From Grammothele lineata (lineage: Eukaryota; Basidiomycota; Agaricomycetes; Polyporales; Polyporaceae): a stretch of 64,000 nt of DNA. Below the pieces are notes generated by a model. The model was not told where the DNA came from, ran no database searches, and saw only the letters and a program-made list of their open reading frames with translations. The translations under genes were made by a program, and so were the position numbers. Position 1 is the stretch's first letter; the number at the start of each line of letters is the position of its first letter. The stretch covers positions 1-64,000 of the forward strand of contig NDFF03000180.1 of assembly GCA_002150815.3 (NCBI GenBank), written 5' to 3'. This document shows positions 22,164 through 33,427 of this stretch, piece after piece.

Positions 22164-23975
22164 CTACAGGACCGTAGGGGGCGGAACGACCGCGGCGGTC
22201 TCCACGCCCACCCCATGGCCCATCCTCTCCCCCAGCCCGTCCAGCAGCTTCTTCAGCTCCTCCGCCTCCTGCACCAGCATCTTCACGCTCACCTCCCCCT
22301 GCACCTTCTCCTGCACGGGCTCGGGGGGCGGGGGCTCGCGCCAACTCTGGCGCTCAACGGCGTCCTTAACGACCGCCTGCCACGTCGTGCCCTCCGCGCG
22401 GAGGAGCGCGGCGAGCTCGTCCTTGATCTCGCGCGCAGTGCCGGGCCCGCGGTACCCAAATGCGGTGTACAGCTGCACGGCGGCCGCTCCTGCGCGCGCG
22501 AACTCGAGCGCGTCTGCGCCCGAGGCGATTCCGCCGCAGCCGACGAGCGGGACGGACGCTGGCAGCTGGGCGCGCAGCCGGCGGAGGGTGAGGAGGGAGA
22601 GCGCCTTGAGTGGGGGGCCGGAGAGTCCGCCTTGCTCGGTTTTGTTAGCTAGAATGTGAAACATAAGCGCGTGGCACATAAAGGAATGAATGAGGCATAC
22701 GATCTGAAAGCCCGGCGGGGCGCTGGATGGTGGTGTTGCTGACGATGACGCCGTCGATACCGCCGCTGGCGCGTACCGCAGCCGCGACGTCCGCAACTTC
22801 AGACTCTGACAAGTCCGGGGCGATCTTAAGGAGCAGCTTTGGCCGATGTGCGTGCGAGGAGGTCGCCGTAACCTCGTCGCGCGCGGTGATCACGCCGGCG
22901 AGGAGCTCTTGCAGCAGTGTACGACTCTGCATGCCCCTGCGCGCATGTATAAACATTACTAACACGCCTCACATGAGAACATATGGTATATACACACCTC
23001 AGGCCAGGGGTATTCGGACTAGAGACATTGACGACTAGCGCGTCAGCGTATGGGCCCAACGCATGTACGCCCGCAACGAAGTCCGCAATCGAATCTGGTG
23101 GGGACGACTTGTTCTTGCCCAGATTGACCGCCAAAAGCGCAGTCGGACGTAATGACGCGTGCACCTCGCCGTGCAACGGCGACTCGGACTCCGGAGAGGC
23201 AGAGTACGGGAAGAGCGTCGGTAACCGGGCGCGCAGACGCGCAAGGACAGCAGCGTGGCCGTCGGACGGGAAACCGTAACGGTTGATGAGGGCGTCGTCG
23301 TTGGGCAGGTGGAAGACGCGTGGTTTGGGGTTTCCCGGCTGGAGACGAGGTTGGCCAGGACGGCGGAGACGTAGCAGTGGAGAAACGTACCTGCGGTTTT
23401 GGTGTCACACTACCAATTTCCACCCAGCTGAAGCCAAGGTTGAAGAGCCCTAGTTGAGACGCATGATCCAAATGAGTTGACGCAGAATTGAAGCATTGCC
23501 TGACTACTCACCGTCTATCGCCTCCCCGTTCTTGTCAAAACCGGCTGCGAGACCGACTGGACTGCTCATCTCCTCACCCCATAGCTACGACGATACACCA
23601 GACGCGTCAACCGCGCGACTTACAGAAGCATCGTATAACAATACTCACCTCGACCCTCAGAACCTCATCGTCCGGCACGGGGTCACGGGGGGCAAGCCCC
23701 GAGCCCAGCACGCGCACGGCAAGTTTGTGCCCGGTCTCGGGATCGAGTGTGTGGCGGATGACGGGGGTGACGACATATTTGTGAATCGCGGCGCGGCAGT
23801 CGAAGTAGTATATTGCGAACAAGCCTGTTGACACGGCGAAAACTGAGGCGTATGCGGCTGTCCGAGCGAAGGAGGGTGGATTTGGGGCGGAGGTCGACGC
23901 GGCACGGCGAGAGACGAGGACCGTAGACGGGCCTGCGTGCGATGATATTCGACGCGAGAGGAGCCGCAGAGACAT
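22164..23975 (-). CDS. URA9: Dihydroorotate dehydrogenase, mitochondrial class 2
   Basis: Oxidises dihydroorotate to orotate with FMN and quinone, step four of pyrimidine synthesis, on the inner mitochondrial membrane. The ATG at 23975 starts a basic presequence ([12 protein letters not shown], then VSRRAAS) followed by a membrane segment ([18 protein letters not shown]), the hallmark of class 2 enzymes. Catalytic-domain motifs follow in order over several exons: [48 protein letters not shown] (with the class 2 catalytic Ser), [39 protein letters not shown] and [14 protein letters not shown]. The C-terminal extension, about 60 residues with [12 protein letters not shown] and a coiled-coil-like stretch, is longer than in typical family members. 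The stop is at 22164. The symbol follows yeast usage for the class 2 enzyme; other fungi use different names. Confidence 0.93.
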
Positions 23976-24110
23976 TGAGGTGGATGGTCGGAGTTGAGAG
24001 GCTACGCCTCGCGATGTGCCGGGCGTAAGGATAGAAACTAGCACGAAAGTGATGACGCTCGCCAGTCGTCGCGGGATCTTAGAAAAAGACAACGCCCTGC
24101 AGCTGGGATA

Positions 24111-24192
24111 CTCTCTGTCGGGGAGTCGAACCCCGCTTTCGCGCGGACGTAAGAATGACAGGCGCGTGTACTAACCGATATACTAACAGAGA
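24111..24192 (-). tRNA. tRNA-Asp (GTC) with 10-nt intron
   Basis: The acceptor arm TCTCTGT pairs with ACAGAGA, followed by discriminator G. The D-arm region TTAGTATATCGGTTAGTA and the T-arm GGGGTTCGACTCCCC are canonical for eukaryotic tRNA-Asp. The anticodon stem CGCGC/GCGCG encloses CTGTCA, with a 10-nt insert between positions 37 and 38. Removing it leaves 72 nt, the usual length. Confidence 0.93.
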
Positions 24193-24445
24193 AGCGTTAG
24201 AGATTACATTGTTAGCAATATCACGGTCAAACGACCTTTCCCTCCTCAAAACTCCAGCCGGATCGGCATTCCACGTGACAAAACACGCGCATGCGCGATG
24301 ATGGTCGTGCGCCTCGAGGTCGGGACCGTCCGATCCTCTTTTCCCCAGCGACCCCTCCTTCAGCCCGCTTACCCTGTCTTCCGCCGCGTTACATATTGGC
24401 CTCACCCATATCAGGTTGCTATATCATATCCTCGAGGTGGTTCGC

Positions 24446-25723
24446 ATGTCGGAACAGCCTCTGTTCACCATCGTGACGACGTCCGAATTCAAGCGGCGCA
24501 AGGTCGAGGCCGAGTCACCCCAGGGACAACTGAAGGCGGACAGAACGAAGATCGTAGTGACGGACAGAGCGAAGGCTAACTACGTGAGCTGTAGCGCTCT
24601 TGTTCTCAGTTCCGAATGTGACATATATCTCCATGGTCAGCTTTCCGGACAACTCCGCCTGCGCTTGCAATATGCCAAGCTCAAGGTCGAGCACGGTTGG
24701 GTATGTGCAGTACATTTTTCTTCTGGGATTACCAAAAAACCTCCTTCCCAGCAACGGCAGAGTCTGAGCGAAGTGGAGAATTTGTACTTTCGACATACTC
24801 ACCTCACCCGCCCTCTCCCTGTCATTTCTCCCGGTGGTCGACGAAACGGCCGTATCTCATCGTCCACAAATGCCGCAAGTAGTAGTCAACAGGAGAACGT
24901 CCCAACTACTCTCTCAGCACAACATTCGTCGGGTGGGCTGAGTTCTATAGGTGTTGCTGGTTTAAGGACAAATGGCACATGTACGTAGATTTTCCCTCCT
25001 ACTCACTCGATCCCCTCATTCTCGCTTTCAGCTTCGTCTTCAAGTCTAGACTCGACAGCGACACTATCTGTTCCAACAACTCCTACCCCCGCTCACGCCC
25101 ACATCGGGACCCCCAATGCTCCCCACCTCGGGTTCGCCGCGGGCACACGCTACCCTCTCTCGCGCTCCGACTCCACCGCGACCGTCATCCTCGAATCCGC
25201 GCCGAGCCTCTACCCTTCCCCCTCGACCACGCTCGCAGCCAAGACCTCCTCCGCTTCCACCTCCTCCTCTTCCCTCCCGGGCGCCGCGCCCTCCCCCTCC
25301 GCGAACGCGCAAGCCTTCCGCGAGCCCTTCGACCCCATGGAACCCACCGAACACCTCGACTCCCAACTCGCCGCTCTCCGCTCCATCATCTCCTCCACAG
25401 TGCCCGTCCCCCTCCCCCCGCCCTCCCGTCCCACAGCGACCCCCTCGCCCGCGCCCATGCTCTCCAATTCCGGCGGCGGAGCAGGGGGAGGGGGCGCGGG
25501 CGCGGGCCTGACGTACGACGCGTTCTGGTCCGCGCACGGCTCCGCGACGACCGCGTACCGCGCGCTAATGGGCGGCCACGGCGCGCGCGCGTCCCCGGGC
25601 CCGGCGCCGCTGCAAGCCCACGCGAGCGCGCCAGCGATCCTTGGGGTGATCGGCGCGAAGACGAGTACGGACGCGCGCGGGGCGAACGGGGCGAGCAGGG
25701 GCGGCGCGGGGGTCGCGAGGTGA
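24446..25723 (+). CDS. Unknown protein, conserved N-terminus, Ser/Pro-rich tail
   Basis: About 350 residues in four exons: 24446-24583, 24641-24700, 24752-24980 and 25032-25723, all with GT-AG junctions and matching phases. The N-terminal part (FTIVTTSEFKRRKVEAES, then RLRLQYAKLKVEHGW and LSEVENLYFRHTHL) is charged, probably helical, and the only part that looks conserved. From about residue 110 it is Ser/Thr/Pro/Ala-rich and low in complexity, with a later ordered-looking patch (EPFDPMEPTEHLDSQLAALR) and a Gly-rich stretch before YDAFWSAHG. There is no signal peptide or TM segment, suggesting a nuclear or cytoplasmic protein. I do not recognise the family. The TGA is at 25723. It is transcribed away from tRNA-Asp. 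Confidence 0.75.
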
Positions 25724-26198
25724 ATCGGGTGAGTGCACGCGTGGTGGATTTTCAGATCTAGTGAGGGTCCCGGGTTTTGGACGATGCTTTATCTCTACGT
25801 TATATCTTAGACCATTTGTAGTGGATTTCTGGTGCGATGCGCATACACATATTGCTCGACATTCTAAACTTCGCGGCATTTCGCGACCGAGGCGCAACTA
25901 TCTTTGCGTTGAAACACATTTTGCAGCTGATCGTCGGATCCGATATGCGTGCTCAAGAAAACTTGCACGCAATACCGCGTTGCCGCAGCACCCACTCTTG
26001 TTAGTGGTTGGACGTCTGAGCTCCAGGAGTACTTCACGAAAATCTGAGCCTGTTTGCTGGGGTGCTAAATAGTCCTGCTGTTATTCTACTCAATCTGCCA
26101 GTGGGGGCAGCGTTGTAGAAACGAGCAATTCAGGATGGGAAGATTCCCTGCCGTTTGGCCCAGTATACAGTCAAAAAGTTCAGCCGGATGTTGAAATG
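25724..26198. other. Intergenic, about 475 bases
   Basis: This is the 3' flank of the unknown gene. No feature is seen. Confidence 0.4.
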
Positions 26199-26293
26199 TG
26201 TCCCAGGCAGGATTCGAGCCTGCGTCTTCACGGATTGCTCCTGAGCCAGGCCCAGTCCACAACGTGATGATCTAACCACTAATCGACAAGGAC
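26199..26293 (-). tRNA. tRNA-His (GTG) with 23-nt intron
   Basis: The acceptor arm GTCCTTG pairs with CTGGGAC (two G-T pairs). The D-arm region GTCGATTAGTGGTTAGATC is characteristic of tRNA-His. The anticodon stem TCACG/CGTGA encloses TTGTGG, with a 23-nt insert between positions 37 and 38. The T-arm is GCAGG-CTCGAAT-CCTGC. Without the intron the gene is 72 nt; the extra 5' G of mature tRNA-His would be added after transcription. Confidence 0.92.
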
Positions 26294-29200
26294 CGAGAGA
26301 ATGGCGGCTTTATAACAGATACAGTCACCAGGGTAGGAGCTCTTGCTTATCTAATCTAACCTAATACCGGGGAACCCGAAGCGCCGAACTGAGATTGCAG
26401 CGCTCTCTAGTTCCACACACGCATCTGCACGCGTCTTCTTCTGCCTTCATGCCACGACTCGATCTCAGGCAGTTCTCAACATCGCTCGTGACTCACATTC
26501 TCTCGATGCTCACGTTGTCATCACTCGCAAGATGCGCAAATTGCGCCACTGACGCTTCCGCCATCAGAGCGATGCCGAGGCTGCCGGTGCAGAGAATGCG
26601 GCGGTGAGTCGTTCGAATCCCCATCGCCTGCCGCGAGCCGCCCCCAACGTCCCGACAGCCCGGCGGGGACGTCCATCTCCGTGAAGGATGGTGCGAGAAG
26701 CCCGTCTCGCCCCGCGTTGACGTCACGGCGTGCCGCATAAGTGGCCTCCCCGACGCAAGCCCGTAAAATCTGTGGCGAACTTGAGCCCGGTGCGGGTGCG
26801 CTCCTTCAAGCTCCCTCCTCAATCCTATGCATACGTATGCGCCCCAACGGCGCGGGCCTTCGAAGAGGCGGGCGACGGCGACGACAAGAGGGCGCGCGTT
26901 GAGATTCGCTGTCGGTGAGGACCTCGAGACTCTGCCCTCGCGCCTCGTGTACGTATACGGGCCAGCGTTCGGCCACGTCCTCAGAGCCCGACAGCTCGGC
27001 GGACAAGCGCTGGCTCGCCACAAGTCCAGTGGCCGGAACTCTTCGGTCCCCTTGCCCGTTCTCGCAGCGTCAGCAGATAGAAAGAAGGCAGAAAGGCGGG
27101 AGAAGCTCCGCTGCGCAGGGTGGCTAGCCCGAGCTGCCGTTGGTCAAATCTGTGCACGGTCTCAGGAGGGCGTCTCAATTCGTCTTGCGCTGCAGCGCGG
27201 GTACAGTCTGAGTTCCGAGTCTACGGGGAGCAGTGAATAGTAAGTAGTGAGTACCCACTGCACATCTTAGGGGTGCATCTGGCCGTCAACGCTATGGACG
27301 TTTAGCAAGATATGTGTCAGCCATTACTACGGGATGGCGGTGGCACTCTTTCGGAATTTATAGTATATCTTATGTTCACCGCGTCTTCAGGCATTTACTA
27401 GAAGCCCCGATCCCCGTACGTGTTCGGGTTTCTTCTACTTACTTGATTACACGCTCACATTGATGCGACTGGGATGTTTCGATGGGCCTCCCCAAGTGCC
27501 AACCGAAAGTACTGACCACCCACCCCTTCAGACTTAGTCTTCGCGGCGTTCAACTCAGTCTCCTTCTTTACTCGTAGGGTACAGCACTATTTCTGATCTT
27601 CACGGGGTTACTGTTATATCTGGTTCAATCCATTCCAACCAGACCCATGACCATCAGGCATGCCAGTGTACGCGTACTCGGTAACCAATATCATGCATAT
27701 CTCACAGGTCGTTCGTTCTCAGAACCATTGCCGTTTACAGCATCCCGGGCACTTCTTTCGGTATCACCGGTTTGCGCTCAAAGAAGCCCTCGTTTCGATG
27801 TCATACTTGTGTTCTAAAATCGCCCGAGTGAGCTTGATAACACCTAGAACCCCAAAGAACGTATGCCGCGGAGGCCGAGCCCACCAGAACGTCCCAGAGA
27901 AACATCGTGAAATGCATAGGGTTTGGAGTCGTTGACTCAGGGGCTAAGACCTTAGTCTGTCCTGATGAGAAATGCAGAGTCTGGAACCCGCTTGCTTGTG
28001 CTGCATTTTCGTATGAAACACCATGACATAGCGGCAGCGTTGAGCGGCGTGTCTTCAGTCACCTTGCAGCTACCAGCCCATCGATCAAATTGCCGTCGTA
28101 CTTTCTGGAGAGACCTCGTACCGCCGCCTTCTTCCCGGACCCGCCATCCCGTGGCGGCCCTTCTCGGGCCGTGTGCCACACCACGCGCGGCTAACTCTGA
28201 CCGCGCGTGCACTGGCTCTTGACTCTTACTTTCATCTTGCCAGGATGGTCGATGCACGTTTCCGGAACACACGACGAGCCCGAGGTTAGCGAACCCAACC
28301 AAGGATTAACCACTTTATGGTCCAAGAAGGCAGCAAAAAAGCCCCAACGCGAGGGGCCGAGGGGTTACAGCCTATGACGCGTGCGCGGGAGCTGTAAGAG
28401 GCAGCCCGAGTGGAGTGGAGTAGGTTTCATAGCAGTCTCTTGATTGAGACGTTCTCTCGTGCTCCCGGATTTTAGTGCGGGTACGTCAGCGGACCCTGAT
28501 AGCGCAGATCTCTCCTAGATCGGTATTGGAAGATGCCTCCATGACCCTGATTTAGATGATGCGTCAGGAACGATAGCTGGGCTCGCGGAGACAGATCGCG
28601 CCAAAATACAGGCGAGTCTTCGTGTACTTCTCTCTTGGTTTGCTAACATGCACTCGTTTTTGTCGTAGGTACTATGCTACGCATTCTGGATTGTCAGCGG
28701 CAGGCTCGATGCCGACGGCGACCAAGACAAGTGTGGGGACCTCAACTCCTCCCGAAGAGGCGTAGCGATTGTTCTAGCTAGGGAGCTCACCACTCCTTGT
28801 GTCACCGGCGCCGCCGAATGTGAGTTCCGCGCAACGTCCTCGATTCTTGTTGGTCCTCGTGGGTTCACGAAAGTTCGTTCCAGCGCTCAGGGGGAGGAGC
28901 GGAGCGCATTAGCGTCGATTGACGTCACAACATGGGCCGTGGGTGCGTCCGAGAAGCATCCGCCCAAACGGGCATCCGCACGGGCATCCTCAGCAACCCA
29001 TCGAGACTTTAGACATCCCCGCAAGATTCGGGGATCCGTGCCAGGAAGCGCACGCAGACGCGCTAGGATCGCCCTACGTACCGCGCGAATTTGCGCGCTC
29101 GACCGACCACAGCGCGTGCGACGGCGGGATCCGGCGCATCAGGGCGCGCTACGGCCGCGCCAACACTGGGATCGCTCGCGATGGTGTGTCGTGGGCGGAC

Positions 29201-29447
29201 ATAGAGTGCTCGGGCCAATCACTTTCGAGAACGCGGCTTGCTCCACGCTTCCCGGGTGGATGGTCCGGCGCGGGGCCATCATGGACCCTCCCCACAGCAC
29301 TGTCACCAGTGGCAGTCCGCTTGCTGGCGTGGACATCAGCAGAGCGAACCTGCTTCTCGGCGCTGAGATGCGATATAGTCTCCACCGCGATCCTCAGCTC
29401 CGACCACGCTCGTCCTATCTCTCTCTTCCTCCGACCACCACTTCACG
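26294..29447. other. Gene-poor stretch, 3.1 kb
   Basis: Several short open frames exist but none shows domain motifs, and I could not link any into a spliced model with consistent phase. A Ser/Thr-rich reading near 28670-28765 preceded by an acceptor-like TCGTAG might be an exon of an unrecognised gene. The last few hundred bases are GC-rich and probably include the BTB gene promoter. Confidence 0.35.
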
Positions 29448-30832
29448 ATGGAGACCGTGTCTTGGGACCCTGCCCCGCAGCATTCCTACCCGAGTCCTAC
29501 CGTCAATTACAGGGATCCGCTCGCTGCCCCCGTATCCCTTAATGCGACGTCCGGCTTCGCGGGATTCTCGCATAGGCATGGAACACCGATGCAGCTGGCC
29601 ACGCCTCCGGTGAGTTTATCATCTTCTCCCCGCCCACGCATCCCTCACGCGGTCGCATCTCCCAGGACTCCCTCAAAAGCCTCACCCCAGATAGGTTCAG
29701 CGATTTCAGCGAAGAAGACACAACCATTTCGATTTCGACCACCTTCAGCCCTGCCGCGAACCTGCTCCCCGCGCAGCCCGATCTCATCTTGGCCTCTTCA
29801 GACTCGGTCTTCTTTTACGTGCATACCCCTCAGCTTCTCTCCGTTTCCTGCAACAGCTTCAATGACCTTCTCCCACGCAAGCACTCCAGGCCCAGCACCA
29901 GTGTAACCTCCGCGCTCGCACCTGTGCTCGACCCTGAGACGGACGTCGTCCGCCTCCCGGAGCATTCCACTGCGCTCAACGTTCTCCTCCACTCCGCCTA
30001 CCATCTATCCTGCGCGCACTTCAACCCCACCCTCGACACCCTCATCTCCGCCGTAGACGCCATGCCCACCTACGGCCTCTGCCCCCAATCCCACGTCGCC
30101 CCGCAAAAGCCCCTCTTCGCCCTGCTCCTCGCGCGCGCGCCCATCCAGCCCATCCTCGTCTACGCCCTCGCGGGCGCGTACGACATCCCCGCGCTCGCCG
30201 CCCCCGTCTCCGCGCACCTCCTCTCCTTCCCGCTCTCCGAGCTCACCGACGCGCTCGCGCTCCGCATGGGCGCCGTGTACCTCAAGCGCCTCTTCTTCCT
30301 CCACCTCGGGCGCATCCACGCCCTGAGGAGGCTGCTCGTCACCCCGCCCCACCCGCATCCGGCCACGGAGGAGTGCGACTTCGCGCAGCAGAAGAGCCTC
30401 GCGCGCGCGTGGGCGCTCGCTTCTGCGTACCTCGCGTGGGACGCGCGACCAGGTGTGTTCAAGTTGTCCACGTGACATCGATCTATGCGCGAACGCGATT
30501 TTGACTTTGGCTGGTTTGCTTCGTTCGTGACAGATCATTCGGTGCGCGCGATCGAGAACGCGCTGTGCCCGCTCGCGGACTACCTCCCGTGCGTAGACTG
30601 CAAGAAGGCGCTCGCGGACCGCGTGAAGCAGATCGTCGTGCAATGGTCGATGGTCAAGGTGCGTGCCCTCGCGGATCTCGCGCGCGCGCGTATAGTCGAG
30701 CTCACGAAATACGCCTTTGGTGCAGACGACGATACATTGACGATGCGAAGGCTTCTGAGCGTTCTGATCGACTTCGCCCCCACCCCTCCCCCCCTTCCCG
30801 TTTCATCGCGCACCTCGCGTTCCCTTCGTTGA
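29448..30832 (+). CDS. BTB/POZ-like domain protein
   Basis: Protein of about 390 residues of a BTB-like type common in Agaricomycetes. Exon 1 starts at ATG 29448 (METVSWDPAPQHSYPSP) and ends after LATPP; exon 2 opens with DSLKSLTPDRFSDFSEED. The BTB-like core reads PDLILASSDSVFFYVH, LLSVSCNSFNDLLP, DVVRLPEHSTALNVLLH and AYHLSC. A helical region follows: DAMPTYGLCP, PILVYALAGAYDIPALA, RMGAVYLKRLFFLHLGR and RAWALASAYLAWDARP. After another intron (starting near 30452) comes CPLADYLPCVDCKKALADR and VVQWSMVK. The 3' end is uncertain: the frame continues to 30832, but a terminal intron near 30659 is possible. BTB proteins mediate protein-protein contacts, often as ubiquitin-ligase adaptors or transcriptional cofactors; the partner here is unknown. 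Confidence 0.82.
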
Positions 30833-31884
30833 AAGTACATAGCCCTCGCTGACCTAGTATGTACGAGTACGTACCATACCCGAGCTGTACCATCATGTAT
30901 TATAGATGATCGCACTGCTGTTTCTCGCTCTCTCGCTGTCGCTCTCGATGTGTGTATTAGTATCCTACGCGCCCGGCATGCTTCCGAAGCTCGATGTTCG
31001 ATTCCCATGATGTACTCTAGCGCTATGTCTGACTGTGACCCAAACTCCTGTATAATTGAGGCATTTGTTCGTGGCGTTCATACATGCGCGATTTTGGGAT
31101 TTCTCTTGTGCAATCGAATATACCCCGGTGATAAGACTTTAGGTTGGAGGGGACCGGCGACGACGGTTAGTGGGAAACTCGATGGTTGCTTTTGTACCCT
31201 ATACACAGGAAACTAGCTGACAACGAGGGGGAGAGGGCGCGTGCGGGCGGATATCATGATGGTATGAGGGCGAAAGCGCGAAGCTCAGAGTACGGCCTAT
31301 GTATATGCGCGGCTTAATAAGGCTTTCTGCGCTATGCCCACCGGATGCACGGGTTCGCATCTCGGGCCGGGCACTAATTAAGCGCGCAATCCGCCTCCCG
31401 TTGACGCCAGCCCGGCTTGCCACAGTGCCACTGCCCTTCACTAGCTCCTGCTCTCCTTTGACTTAGCTTCGTTTATCCACAGTGTGCGAGCACTCAAGTG
31501 GGCCCTTTCGGTACGTTCTCAACGTAAATCTATCGCTTTTGTCCTGCAAATGCAATGTTAGCTGAGCCTTGGCTTGTTGAATCCCAGGAAAATTTCCGGC
31601 TAGGCTCATTGGCACCGTGCGCCCGCCGGGTGTCAGGTAACCTCACGCTCCCATCTGTCTTGTACCGCACCGGGAACGTTACTGCTATATATCTTAAATG
31701 AACTCTCAAGGAGTCTTGCGACCTTCCATGCTGATATTCAAGGGCTCCAATGTCTATTGTCGCCACTAGTACCGACCCGGGAGTCCTGAGATTGCTCGGT
31801 GGACTCCTAGACTTCGGGCGCAGCTCAGCTGGAACATCCACAAGTCGGAGGAGAAGCGTTCCAGGGGAAAACGTACGTTAAGTT
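30833..31884. other. Intergenic, about 1 kb
   Basis: No supported gene, RNA or repeat. Confidence 0.4.
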
Positions 31885-33226
31885 ATCGAAGAGTCAGTGA
31901 CAAGTAAGAAGTCCGGGGTGTAAGGCCCTGGCTCCTGGGGTGCTCGCCGTTGATATCGGATCTTCTTTTCAGGGCAGGCCGGGCAAGCCCCGGTCCCGTG
32001 TACGACGAAATGATCAAAGTGCTCTAGCTGCTCGTACTTCGGCGCCCGGGCTTTGACGTTCCCTGGGTATTCACCGACGCGGGGGAAGGTACGCTGTCTG
32101 GGGAGAAGCGTTTGAGAGAACGACGATCGATAACTTCTCGACTGCTTGTGTCTCATCATCATCAACACCTTTGCGCTCGTGGGGCGGAGCTAGTCTTCTC
32201 CCCAGCCCAGGTCCGTTTATAGCTCATCTTGCTATGTAATGTCTGAACGACTCTCATCCTGCGTACACAGACCTAATATAACACTCAAGGGTACTATTGA
32301 TCCCTGGAGGCGCGCTGTTCCTGGAGAAGCACAAGCACATTCAAGTAAGTACAAAGCCTTTACCGAGCAGCGGCGAACGACAGGACCCAACCGCCTCCCA
32401 CGTTCGACGTCGGCGCGCGCGAGCCCATCCACCCATTATCATGCTCTTCGCCGCCGTCGCTAGCGCGCTCGCCGCCTTCGCCCAGGGTGTCCGCTGCACT
32501 CCCCTATCCAACGCCGTCGCCGCCTCATTCGCAGACTCCGCACCTCCAGTCACCGTCCGCGAGCTGTCCGCGACCTCCTCCATCGGCCACAGATCCTTTA
32601 CCCCGCCCTCGGCCTCGTTCGAACGGCTAGACAGCGACGCGGACAACGGAACCTTCCCCGCGACGTTGCTTTTGTGTCTCGGCCCAAACTGCGAAGACTG
32701 CTCCCCATTCGACCTGAAGACGTTCCCCGTCTCAGAATGCATCGGGACGCTCCCGTTCGGGAGCGTCACGATCAACCAGACGAGCAACGAGGGCTTGCCG
32801 CTGGGGGTGCTCGTGGGTCTCCAGGGGTGTAAGCTATTCGCGCAGGTCCCGGTGGTCAACGAGTGCTTCAATATTACTGGAAGCGCGTTCAGCGATGTCG
32901 CACTCGTGTAGTAAGGAGCGGATATCTCAAGGTACGTGTGCGCTGTAGTCCTTGGTGTGGTGCAGGGTGACTGACTTCGAGTAATCACAGGGATCATGGA
33001 GAGCAGAACTGGATATTGTCGAAGACGAGGATGGGTTGTAAGAGGTGGAGGTTTTGACACCCGGGCGGCATGGACATGTCTAAGATACAAGGAAACTTCA
33101 ATCGCATCGCCGTTCCAATCCCGGAGGATTCCGAACCCAAGGGCACCCGGCTCGAGCGCGTGGCGCAGGGGTGTACGCACAGATTCTACCTACTACCGGT
33201 CGTCAACCTTTCAATCAAAAAGATAG
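31885..33226 (+). repeat. Tandem segmental duplication, unit A
   Basis: This unit of about 1.34 kb is repeated as 33428-34770 in the same orientation, about 1530 bases away. Shared blocks include the 5' flank (GATATCGGA..TTCTTTTCAGGGCA near 31953 and 33495; TCTGGGGAGAAGCGTTTGA near 32097 and 33636), the whole secreted-protein CDS, and the 3' flank (TAAGGAGCGGATA after the stop, and a GTACGTGTG..CAGGG stretch that looks like a 3' UTR intron). Edges are approximate. Divergence is considerable, so the event is not recent. Confidence 0.8.
32441..32911 (+). CDS. Small secreted protein, family member 2
   Basis: Single-exon gene of 156 residues. The signal peptide MLFAAVASALAAFAQGVRC starts at the ATG at 32441. 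The conserved core matches the gene at 20100-20591: GTFPATLLLC, NCEDC, FDLKTFPVSEC, INQTSNEGLPLGVLVG and AQVPVVNECFN. NQT and NIT are potential N-glycosylation sites. The stop TAG at 32909-32911 is followed at once by TAA. It sits in the upstream unit of a tandem segmental duplication. The function is not recognised; it is probably an extracellular, disulphide-bonded protein. Of the two duplicate copies this is the one with an intact frame. Confidence 0.85.
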   Translation: MLFAAVASALAAFAQGVRCTPLSNAVAASFADSAPPVTVRELSATSSIGHRSFTPPSASFERLDSDADNGTFPATLLLCLGPNCEDCSPFDLKTFPVSECIGTLPFGSVTINQTSNEGLPLGVLVGLQGCKLFAQVPVVNECFNITGSAFSDVALV

Positions 33227-33427
33227 GTCGATTTGTAAAGTGAACATGAGTACCAGCGAACCCAGTGCGATGTGTTGTGCGCATTCGTTCGTGTGAGACA
33301 TGCACGCAGGCAGAACGTATCCATGAACTTCGCGCACCGAGTCAGTTGCGTCGCTGTCAATGGCGTCAGGTCCTACGCGCTGACACCTGGAGCAAGAGAA
33401 GCATCTCATGAGAAATGCGTACATCAG

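Noticed and set aside
28670..28770. Ser/Thr-rich reading after a TCGTAG acceptor-like site
   Set aside because: Only one putative exon, with a stop soon after and no partner exons.
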